Shown: piece by piece, positions 27,367 through 33,548 of the stretch
How the letters are laid out: each line of letters opens with the position of its first letter
Position numbering within the stretch: the stretch's first letter is position 1
Assembly: GCF_000430685.1 (NCBI RefSeq)
Contig: NZ_AUMM01000031.1
Location: forward strand, 1-48,229
Length of the DNA: 48,229 nt
Source: Tuberibacillus calidus DSM 17572
GTDB taxonomy: Bacteria; Bacillota; Bacilli; Bacillales; Sporolactobacillaceae
Direction of reading: 5' to 3'
The notes under the pieces: generated by a model
The model's database searches: none
What the model saw: only the letters and a program-made list of their open reading frames with translations
Told to the model about the DNA's origin: nothing
Translations under genes and position numbers: made by a program

Positions 27367-28911
27367 ATGAACAAATTGGTCTTTCGCGGCACCGTCATTC
27401 TGACAGCCAGTGCCCTTATCATTAAAATTCTTAGCGCCGTCTATCGGCTTCCGTATCAAAATCTCGCTGGGGATGTAGGCTTTTATGTCTATCAACAAGC
27501 CTATCCCTTTTTTGCGCTCGCTGGCGTCATGGGTGGTTTTGGTTTTCCTGTTATTTTATCGAAATTGGCCGCTGAAAAAACGGATGTGAAAGGACAAGCT
27601 GTCATTTTCAAAACAGCTGCCATGATGCTCGGTGCCGTTGGGGGTCTATTGTTCTTGACTTTGTTCCTCGGTGCGCCTTCCCTTGCAGACTGGATGGGAG
27701 ACCCACGTCTTGCTCCTCTCTTTCGTCTCACGGGGTTGATTTTTTTGGTGATGCCGATGTTAGCCCTTCTCAGGGGGTATTTCCAAGGCGTCCACTACTG
27801 GATGCTGCCGACCGGGGTTTCGCAAGTGGCGGAACAAACGGTTCGGGTCACTCTCATCCTTGGCCTGTCGTTTTATCTGTTTTCAATTGGCGCAGGCCCT
27901 TATGCTTTTGGATCGGCGGCCGTTTTCGGTTCAGCCGTTGCCCCTTATGTGGCTGCTGTCATTTTATTGTTTTTTTATATGAAAAGGCCAAGGGTGGTAC
28001 GCGCAAAATGGCGCTCTGTTCGTTTGGACGGGAAAGTGGCTTGGCGTCTATTAGCGGAAGGTTTAGCTTATACCTTAACGGCACTTTCTGTTGTTTTTTT
28101 TCAGTTCTCAGATGTGATCAGCCTTGTCCCATTGTTAACCCATGCTGGTGTTTCGGAGGCAAAGGCACTGAAAGGCATTTATGACCGCGCCTATCCGTTA
28201 ATTCAAATGGGGATGACCTTTTCAACAGCGCTCACCGCTGCGATGATTCCGGTTGTAGCGAAGATTACACATCAAAAGGATGAGGCTGAGTTGCGCCGCA
28301 ATATTCAACAAGCTTTACGATGGGTGATCCTACTTGGTGGGGCGCAATCTGTCGGATTGTTTAGTATTATAAAGCCGTTAAATATTATGCTTTTTAAAAA
28401 CGGTGATGGAACTTTGGCTTTGGGGATTATGGCGCTCAGCGTTGTCTTTGCATCACTGGTGACAATAGGTTCCGGTCTTTTGCAAAGCCTCGGCCTAACC
28501 TTCCACCCTGTTCTTTATGTTTTGGCTGCTTTCTTATTAAAGTTAGTCTTAAACATTTGGCTCGTCCCAAAGATGGAGATCATGGGTGCGGCGCTGGCTA
28601 CGTTGGTCGGTCTTTCTTTCCTTACGATTTTAGTCGTTACAAAAATTCGCCGTCACTTGGCTACAACACTTTTTACAGTCAAAGAATGGATGGCCTTAGT
28701 TATAAGCCTCGCTGGCCTTTGGCTTGCGGTTTTCGTTTGGATACATGGGACTTCCATCATTTTTGATTTTGAAAGCGGTGAAAGAGGGCAGGCGGCAGTG
28801 GTTGCCTTATCGAGTGTCGCTTTAGGTGTGGTCGTCTATGGCTTTTCGGTTTTAAAACTTGGACTTGTTACCATTGAAGATGTCAAACGGCTCAGGGGTC
28901 ATCATACATAA
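27367..28911 (+). CDS. yabM: SpoVB-like MOP-superfamily exporter YabM
   Basis: This multi-spanning membrane protein of 514 residues has about 14 predicted helices and belongs to the polysaccharide-exporter/MurJ-like group of the MOP superfamily. Family features are FRGTVILTASALIIKILSAVYRLPYQ at the N-terminus (shown in the gene from residue 5) and repeated GAAL/GxG helices. It could flip a lipid-linked cell-wall or cortex precursor. Substrate and necessity are not known; it is a paralogue of SpoVB. ATG 27367 lies just after GGGGGAT. It has its own extended -10 promoter and is followed by yabN. Confidence 0.9.
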   Translation: MNKLVFRGTVILTASALIIKILSAVYRLPYQNLAGDVGFYVYQQAYPFFALAGVMGGFGFPVILSKLAAEKTDVKGQAVIFKTAAMMLGAVGGLLFLTLFLGAPSLADWMGDPRLAPLFRLTGLIFLVMPMLALLRGYFQGVHYWMLPTGVSQVAEQTVRVTLILGLSFYLFSIGAGPYAFGSAAVFGSAVAPYVAAVILLFFYMKRPRVVRAKWRSVRLDGKVAWRLLAEGLAYTLTALSVVFFQFSDVISLVPLLTHAGVSEAKALKGIYDRAYPLIQMGMTFSTALTAAMIPVVAKITHQKDEAELRRNIQQALRWVILLGGAQSVGLFSIIKPLNIMLFKNGDGTLALGIMALSVVFASLVTIGSGLLQSLGLTFHPVLYVLAAFLLKLVLNIWLVPKMEIMGAALATLVGLSFLTILVVTKIRRHLATTLFTVKEWMALVISLAGLWLAVFVWIHGTSIIFDFESGERGQAAVVALSSVALGVVVYGFSVLKLGLVTIEDVKRLRGHHT

Positions 28912-28941
28912 TCCTTTTTACAAATTGAACGAGGTGGGAAA

Positions 28942-30396
28942 ATGACCAAGCAAATCACGGTGGTCGGTTTGGGGTCGGGTGAAGCCGGCCATTTGACGAT
29001 TGGGGTTTATGAGCGGCTAAAGAAAGCGCCGAAGGTTTTTTTGCGGACGAAGGCACATCCTGTGGCGGAATGGCTTAAGGAACAGGGGATTGCTTTCGAA
29101 ACGTTTGATGCTGTCTATGAACAAATGGATAACTTTGAAGCGGTATACGATGTCATTGTTGCCCGTTTATTGGAGGAAGCCCGTCGCAGCGATCTGCTCT
29201 ATGCCGTTCCCGGCCATCCGATGGTCGCCGAAAAAACGGTTCGCTTGCTGCGTGAAAAGGTAGAGGCGTGCGGCATTTCCCTTCGCATTGAAGGCGGCCA
29301 AAGTTTTCTTGATCCTTTGTTTACGGCATTAAACATTGACCCTATAGAAGGCTTTTCGTTTTTGGATGCTTCCGCATTGGATGCCGATGACGTTCCGCTC
29401 GATCAACATTTGATCATTTGCCAAGTGTATGATGCGTTTGTCGCCTCAGAGGTCAAATTAGCGCTCCTTGAACATTTGCCGCCCGATTATGAAGTCGTCA
29501 TTGCCACTTCCGTCGGTAATGCCGATGAATCGATCACCAAGGTTCCGCTTTCAGACTTAGACCATGATTGGCAAGTTAGCAATTTGACCTGTGTCTACGT
29601 CCCACCTGTGCGCGATGAGAACTTATTGAACCATACTTTTCCGAGAATCCGAAAAATTATTCGGAAGCTGCGCAGTCCGGAAGGCTGTCCATGGGATCGA
29701 AAGCAAACCCACGAATCTTTAAGAAAATACTTGCTTGAGGAAGCGTTTGAAGTCATCGGAGCCATTGAAGAACAAGACGACGACCATCTTGTGGAAGAGC
29801 TTGGAGATGTGCTCTTGCAAGTCCTCTTACATGCACAAATTGGTGAAGATGAAGGATATTTTAATATCCAAGACGTGATTCGCTCGTTATCGGAAAAAAT
29901 GATTCGGCGCCACCCTCACGTTTTTGGTGAATCCCAAGCGATGACGGCCGAAGAAGTGATCCAGAATTGGGAAGCGATAAAAAAACAAGAGAAAAAAGAT
30001 GATGATGAAAGTTTGATGGATCAAGTCCCCGGAGGCCTTGCCCCCTTAGCCAAATCGTATGAAATCCAAAAACTGGCGGCAAAGGTTGGTTTTGATTGGC
30101 CAGATGCGTCACTTGTATGGGAGAAAATCAGAGAGGAGCTTCATGAACTGCGAAAGGCAGTGGAAGCAGGCCATGTTTCAGAAATGGAAGAAGAACTCGG
30201 TGATGTATTATTTTCAGTGGTCAATCTTGCCCGGAAGCTAGACATTCATCCGGTTCTTGCTTTAGGGCGCACGGTTGAGAAATTTTCGCGCCGTTTTAAG
30301 CAGATGGAAAATGAAGCACAAGCCAATGGTCGCTCTCTTTCTTCCCTAACAGCCGAAGAGTGGGACAAGTTATGGAATCATGCAAAGGAAAATTAA
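28942..30396 (+). CDS. yabN: YabN: tetrapyrrole methylase-like / MazG fusion
   Basis: This two-domain protein has 484 residues. The N-terminal half (about 1-220) has the tetrapyrrole methylase fold (ITVVGLGSGEAGHLTIGV, AVPGHPMVAEKT). The C-terminal half is a MazG nucleoside-triphosphate pyrophosphohydrolase with two EExxE-ExxD helical repeats (LLEEAFEVIGAIEE with EELGDVLLQVLLHA, then ELHELRKAVE with EELGDVLFSVVNLA). MazG proteins clear non-standard dNTPs. What the methylase domain does is unclear. The start ATG 28942 follows GAGGTGGG. In B. subtilis yabO comes next, but here an HU gene with its own promoter comes first. Confidence 0.92.
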   Translation: MTKQITVVGLGSGEAGHLTIGVYERLKKAPKVFLRTKAHPVAEWLKEQGIAFETFDAVYEQMDNFEAVYDVIVARLLEEARRSDLLYAVPGHPMVAEKTVRLLREKVEACGISLRIEGGQSFLDPLFTALNIDPIEGFSFLDASALDADDVPLDQHLIICQVYDAFVASEVKLALLEHLPPDYEVVIATSVGNADESITKVPLSDLDHDWQVSNLTCVYVPPVRDENLLNHTFPRIRKIIRKLRSPEGCPWDRKQTHESLRKYLLEEAFEVIGAIEEQDDDHLVEELGDVLLQVLLHAQIGEDEGYFNIQDVIRSLSEKMIRRHPHVFGESQAMTAEEVIQNWEAIKKQEKKDDDESLMDQVPGGLAPLAKSYEIQKLAAKVGFDWPDASLVWEKIREELHELRKAVEAGHVSEMEEELGDVLFSVVNLARKLDIHPVLALGRTVEKFSRRFKQMENEAQANGRSLSSLTAEEWDKLWNHAKEN

Positions 30397-30416
30397 TAAA
30401 AAAGAGGATTTTCACG

Positions 30417-30444
30417 TTTAATAGAGAATAAGTTTTGGTAAAAT
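30417..30444 (+). promoter_or_regulatory. HU gene promoter
   Basis: TTTAAT (30417-30422), a 16-bp spacer and TAAAAT (30439-30444) with TG at 30436-30437 form an extended -10 promoter before the HU gene. Confidence 0.6.
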
Positions 30445-30496
30445 AGGATAATAACAACGCTTGGTTAAAGTTTATAACGATAAAGGAGGAAACATC

Positions 30497-30769
30497 GTGA
30501 ACAAGAATCAAGTGATTGATAATATTGCAGGGAAAACTGGGTTAACGAAGAAGGATGTTGAAACAGTTATCAACAGCCTCATTGAGGAAATTACCGAAGC
30601 GCTGAAAAACAATGAGAAAGTTCAATTTGTCGGCTTCGGCACTTTCGAGACAAGAGAGCGTGCGAGCCGCACCGGGCGCAACCCGCAAACGGGTGAGACC
30701 ATTAACATCCCTGCATCCACGGTTCCGGCCTTCCGCGCGGGCAACAAACTGAAAGAAGCCGTTAAGTAA
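30497..30769 (+). CDS. hup: HU family DNA-binding protein
   Basis: This 90-residue DNABII protein bends and packs DNA as a dimer. It shows the N-terminal helices NKNQVIDNIAGKTGLTKKDVE, the core VQFVGFGTFETRERASRTGRNP and the DNA-contact arm PQTGETINIPASTVPAFRAG with the intercalating Pro. GTG 30497 follows AAAGGAGG by 7 nt; the frame is open upstream, but those codons include the ribosome site. In B. subtilis the main HU gene (hbs) is elsewhere. Here HU sits between yabN and rqcP, two bases before rqcP, an arrangement I recall from clostridia. Confidence 0.95.
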   Translation: MNKNQVIDNIAGKTGLTKKDVETVINSLIEEITEALKNNEKVQFVGFGTFETRERASRTGRNPQTGETINIPASTVPAFRAGNKLKEAVK

Positions 30770-30771
30770 CA

Positions 30772-31032
30772 ATGCGGTTGGACAAGTTTTTGAAAGTTTC
30801 CCGCTTGATCAAAAGGCGCACGGTGGCCAAAGAATTGGCGGACCAAGGCCGGGTGATCGTCAACGGCCGCCCGGCAAAAGCCGCCACCGAAGTGAATCCC
30901 GGAGATGTTCTTGATATTCGCTTTGGCCAGAAGACGATGACGGTTAAAGTCACCGATTTGAAAGAAACCGTGAAAAAGGATGAAGCCGCGGAGTTATATG
31001 AAATATTAAAAGAGGAACCCACGGTGCTCTAG
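30772..31032 (+). CDS. rqcP: RqcP, S4-domain ribosome quality-control factor (YabO)
   Basis: RqcP helps RqcH add alanine tails to stalled nascent chains on free 50S subunits by stabilising the P-site tRNA. The S4 RNA-binding domain fills the N-terminal half: MRLDKFLKVSRLIKRRTVAKEL, then GRVIVNGRPAKAATEVNPGD (given in parts). The total is 86 aa. There is no good ribosome site in front of ATG 30772, only 2 bp from the HU stop, so translation is probably coupled to HU. A terminator follows at once. Confidence 0.94.
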   Translation: MRLDKFLKVSRLIKRRTVAKELADQGRVIVNGRPAKAATEVNPGDVLDIRFGQKTMTVKVTDLKETVKKDEAAELYEILKEEPTVL

Positions 31033-31077
31033 AAAAGTTGGCTCATCGGGCAAACCCCGATTGGAGTCAACTTTTTT
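31033..31077 (+). terminator. rqcP terminator (TTGGCTCAT type)
   Basis: The arms AAAAGTTGGCTCATCGGG and CCCGATTGGAGTCAACTTTT form a long imperfect stem closed by CAAA, followed by TTTTTT. The outer sequence GTTGGCTCAT / GAGTCAAC is shared with the palindrome at 7896-7964. Confidence 0.9.
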
Positions 31078-31125
31078 ATATTGGTAAGGAACGAAATCAT
31101 TTTTCAGACCAGTATGAGAGCAACT

Positions 31126-31152
31126 AAGTCTCTAGGTTCGCCTAAGAGACTT
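31126..31152 (+). other. Stable hairpin with TTCG loop before yabP
   Basis: AAGTCTCTAGG pairs with CCTAAGAGACTT around a TTCG tetraloop, with one bulged T. No T tract follows directly. The copies of CAGACCA at 31106-31112 and 31156-31162 flank it as direct repeats. Its role is unknown. Confidence 0.6.
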
Positions 31153-31224
31153 TACCAGACCAAGATTCTTTTTTTTAATTAAAAGGAAAGGTTCGTCAGA
31201 TAGTTCTAAACCGCTCATTTCCCT

Positions 31225-31232
31225 CATACGAT
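31225..31232 (+). promoter_or_regulatory. Putative sigma-E -10 of yabP operon
   Basis: CATACGAT is close to the sigma-E -10 consensus CATACANT. The -35 region (about 31204-31210) is not a good match. yabP-yabQ is a mother-cell operon in B. subtilis, which supports the reading. Confidence 0.45.
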
Positions 31233-31254
31233 AGGACAAGAGAGGGGGAAGAGC

Positions 31255-31563
31255 ATGGACAGTTTTTATCCTTCCAATACTTATAATAAAGAACGGCAAA
31301 TGCCGGCCCATGATATTGTCATGAAAAGCCGCAAGAAAATTGAAATTACCGGTGTGAAACATGTTGATAGTTTCGACCATGAAGAGTTTTTGTTAGAAAC
31401 GGTCATGGGGTTCTTGGCGATTAAAGGCAGTCAGTTAAAAATGCAAACCTTAAATGTTGAACAGGGCGTCGTCGTCATCGAAGGGCGAATCTATGATATC
31501 AGTTACCTTGATGATCATGACGGCACCCAATCTAAAGGCTTCTTTAGCAAATTGTTTAAATGA
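31255..31563 (+). CDS. yabP: Sporulation protein YabP
   Basis: This 102-residue protein of the YabP/YqfC family is found in spore formers. The core RKKIEITGVKHVDSFDHEEF and LLETVMGFLAIKGSQLKMQ segments match the family, which has a predicted beta-rich fold; the exact activity is unknown. It is a mother-cell gene in B. subtilis. The start is ATG 31255 after GAGAGGGGG. It overlaps yabQ by 4 bp (ATGA), so the two are coupled. Confidence 0.92.
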   Translation: MDSFYPSNTYNKERQMPAHDIVMKSRKKIEITGVKHVDSFDHEEFLLETVMGFLAIKGSQLKMQTLNVEQGVVVIEGRIYDISYLDDHDGTQSKGFFSKLFK

Positions 31564-32129
31564 CGCTCTCGGAACAATTTGCCACGATGCTGGCCATGAC
31601 TGCCATGGGAATTTGGATCGGAGCAAGCTTAAGTGCCTATCATCGGTTGATTGATCCTGGGAAAAAACATCGGTGGTTGCGACTTGTCACCGACGTCCTG
31701 TTTTGGGTCACGCAAGGTCTTTTTATATTTTTCATCCTTTTATATCTTAACGAAGGTGAAATCCGTTTTTATCTATTTCTTGCCTTGGCATTGGGGTTTT
31801 CGGCATATAAGGCACTCTTTGAAAAGCCGTTTAATTATTTGCTTGAGGTATTCATCCGGGTCATTCATGCCACCATCCGCATCATCAACCGAATTTTCAC
31901 GCTTTTTTTTGTACAACCTACTTTAGTCCTATTGAAGGTTTTATATCGTTTCGGTAAGATGTTATTGAAACTCTCATTTTCGGTCTTACTTTTTGTGTTT
32001 TCCGCCATCGTTCTGCCATTTAAATGGCTTATTCATTGGCTTATTCCGAAAGCCTGGATTAATCGTGCGCTGAACTTGACGGAAAAAGGAAGAACCTTTT
32101 TGGGAAAATGGTTCAAAAAGCGTGAGTAG
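31560..32129 (+). CDS. yabQ: Sporulation membrane protein YabQ
   Basis: This 189-residue integral membrane protein has several hydrophobic stretches: about 7-26, 40-62 (FWVTQGLFIFFILLYLNEG region), 66-84, and a run near 115-165. In B. subtilis YabQ is needed for cortex formation and sits in mother-cell membranes around the forespore. The C-terminus is short and basic. It overlaps yabP by 4 bp, and its last bases lie just before divIC. Confidence 0.9.
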   Translation: MTLSEQFATMLAMTAMGIWIGASLSAYHRLIDPGKKHRWLRLVTDVLFWVTQGLFIFFILLYLNEGEIRFYLFLALALGFSAYKALFEKPFNYLLEVFIRVIHATIRIINRIFTLFFVQPTLVLLKVLYRFGKMLLKLSFSVLLFVFSAIVLPFKWLIHWLIPKAWINRALNLTEKGRTFLGKWFKKRE

Positions 32130-32139
32130 GTGGTATGCA

Positions 32140-32517
32140 TTGAAGACAGGATCCCGATCAGTCACACCCATCCGGTCCGAATATGTCGCTTCTAGAGAAA
32201 TCTATGAAAAAGTTCAGCGTAAAAGAAGAAAAGGTCTTATCCGCCGGCTTGCGGCTTTCTTTATTCTGTTTGGCTTTGCTGTTTCCTTCATGATTCATGC
32301 GCTTTTATCCCAATCAGCGAAACTCCATGAGATGGAAGCCCAAAAAGCCCACTTGCAAAAACAATTATCGAACGTCAAGCAAGAACAACGGCAATTGCAA
32401 AGGGATATCAAGCTTTTAAATGATGAAGACTACCTTGGGAAACTGGCCCGTAAAAACTTTTTTATGTCAAAAAATGGCGAAATTATTTTTACGACCCCGC
32501 AGACTGAAGAACGTTGA
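32140..32517 (+). CDS. divIC: Cell division protein DivIC
   Basis: DivIC is a bitopic divisome protein that works with FtsL and DivIB. The 125-residue product has a basic cytoplasmic N-terminus (VQRKRRKGLIRRL), one membrane helix (about 38-58), then an extracellular coiled coil (about 60-95) and the family C-terminus DEDYLGKLARKNFFMSKNGEIIF. The frame opens at GTG 32122 inside yabQ, but TAGGTGG 6 nt before TTG 32140 gives exactly the B. subtilis length. A strong promoter for yabR begins in its stop codon. Confidence 0.92.
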   Translation: MKTGSRSVTPIRSEYVASREIYEKVQRKRRKGLIRRLAAFFILFGFAVSFMIHALLSQSAKLHEMEAQKAHLQKQLSNVKQEQRQLQRDIKLLNDEDYLGKLARKNFFMSKNGEIIFTTPQTEER

Positions 32518-32543
32518 CATGCTCTTTTCTGCTTCTGTATAAT
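32514..32543 (+). promoter_or_regulatory. yabR sigma-A promoter
   Basis: TTGACA (32514-32519), an 18-bp spacer and TATAAT (32538-32543): both hexamers are perfect. The -35 overlaps the divIC stop codon. Confidence 0.88.
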
Positions 32544-32585
32544 AAAATAAATTATATACTAATTTTTAGGAGGAGCAGTTTTTTT

Positions 32586-32996
32586 ATGCCAATCGAAGCG
32601 GGCAGCAAGTTGCAAGGAAAGGTAACGGGCATCACCAATTTTGGGGCTTTTGTTGAGCTGCCGGGAGGAAAAACAGGTCTTGTCCACATTAGTGAAGTGG
32701 CCGACCATTACGTGAAGGATATTCACGATGTTTTATCTGTTGGTGCCGAGGTTACCGTTAAAGTCCTCCAGGTTGAGGATGATGGGAAAATTGGGCTTTC
32801 AATACGGAAGGCCGTCGATCATCCAAAGCCATCCAGATCAGGACGCGGTGGCGCAGGCGGTGGGAAACGCCAGAAAAAAGATGCCACCTTTGAAGACAAA
32901 ATACTTCGATTTTTGAAAGACAGTGAGGATCGGTTGACAGCCTTGAAACGGCACACGGAATCCAAAAGAGGAGGACGCGGTGCGAGAAGAGGTTAA
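32586..32996 (+). CDS. yabR: S1-domain RNA-binding protein YabR
   Basis: This 136-residue protein has one S1 (OB-fold) RNA-binding domain at residues 1-75 (GSKLQGKVTGITNFGAFVEL, GLVHISEVADHYVKDI, GKIGLSIRKA). A glycine- and arginine-rich tail (SGRGGAGGGKRQKKD and a final RGGRGARRG) probably also binds RNA. It is related to general stress protein 13; its cellular target is unknown. AGGAGGAG 8 nt before ATG 32586 sets the start. It has a strong promoter of its own. Confidence 0.92.
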   Translation: MPIEAGSKLQGKVTGITNFGAFVELPGGKTGLVHISEVADHYVKDIHDVLSVGAEVTVKVLQVEDDGKIGLSIRKAVDHPKPSRSGRGGAGGGKRQKKDATFEDKILRFLKDSEDRLTALKRHTESKRGGRGARRG

Positions 32997-33033
32997 TCCA
33001 TGCTGCCTTATAATATATATTGTAACGTCATTC

Positions 33034-33062
33034 AGGCATCCTTCGTTTAAGGATGCCTTTTC
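33034..33062 (+). terminator. yabR terminator
   Basis: A perfect 8-bp stem AGGCATCC / GGATGCCT with a nine-base loop is followed by TTTCT. Confidence 0.82.
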
Positions 33063-33446
33063 TAATGCTTGTATGAAAGTGTAAAATTTTCCTGACTAAT
33101 AAAACGGAAGCTCTGGCTCTGATACCTTTTAATAGGCTTGGTCAGAGTTTACTATAGTAGAGCCGAGTTTTCATTAGATGAGTCGACATTCGCAAAAAAA
33201 GTATAACAAGTTTAGATCTTAAATCGAAACAGAGCAGATTGTGCCACTCATATTCCCCGTCGCCAAAAAATAGGTCGAAACACCTCACTTATCTTCGCAT
33301 TCCCCGATAATTCTCTTTCATCTTGCAAAATTTTTCCGCTGACCCCCTCTCAGATAAAAGGTGGGTCCGCTTGTCAGATGGTCTTGATTTAAGGCATGCC
33401 CCCATTATTTTCCCTTTTGCAAGCTTTGTTGTTCTCTTAAGAATGA

Positions 33447-33453
33447 CGTCGAA
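33447..33453 (+). promoter_or_regulatory. Candidate Spo0A box upstream of spoIIE
   Basis: CGTCGAA matches the 0A box TGTCGAA at six of seven bases and lies 26 bp before the spoIIE -35. Similar six-of-seven sites are at 33273-33279 (GGTCGAA) and, on the minus strand, 33188-33182 (TGTCGAC). Confidence 0.45.
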
Positions 33454-33479
33454 GAGTTTTTTAGTGAAACCCCGCCCGT

Positions 33480-33512
33480 TTGACAATTTCTTTAGGTCTC
33501 ATGTGGTTAAAT
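33480..33512 (+). promoter_or_regulatory. spoIIE promoter with long spacer
   Basis: A perfect TTGACA (33480-33485) is followed by a 21-bp spacer and TTAAAT (33507-33512); TAAATA at 33508 would give 22 bp. In B. subtilis the Spo0A-P-activated spoIIE and spoIIG promoters also use sigma-A with 21-22 bp spacers. Confidence 0.6.
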
Positions 33513-33548
33513 AATGCATAAACTAATACATTACGGGTGGTGCGTAAC

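Larger units (their letters stand above)
32997..33548. other. Noncoding gap between yabR and spoIIE
   Basis: Some 550 bp have no convincing gene. The gap holds the yabR terminator, a structured stretch at 33111-33167 with two overlapping stem options (GGCTCT / AGAGCC and CTCTGA / TCAGAG), a possible minus-strand extended -10 at 33200-33208, several Spo0A-box-like sites and the spoIIE promoter. In B. subtilis two tRNA genes lie here; I see none. A 65-codon minus-strand frame (33289-33486) has no recognisable product. Confidence 0.7.

Noticed and set aside
33339-33390. T-box-like text (AAGGTGGGTCCGC, compare AAGGGTGGTACCGC) upstream of spoIIE
   Set aside because: No stem I with specifier loop, no terminator/antiterminator pair and no aminoacyl-tRNA or amino-acid gene downstream. 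The match is probably chance.
33289-33486. 65-codon minus-strand frame in the yabR-spoIIE gap
   Set aside because: No known domain, biased and basic composition, no clear ribosome site; more likely chance in noncoding DNA.
33000-33540. tRNA genes expected between yabR and spoIIE by comparison with B. subtilis
   Set aside because: No acceptor-stem pair, TTCGA arm or CCA end could be found in the gap.
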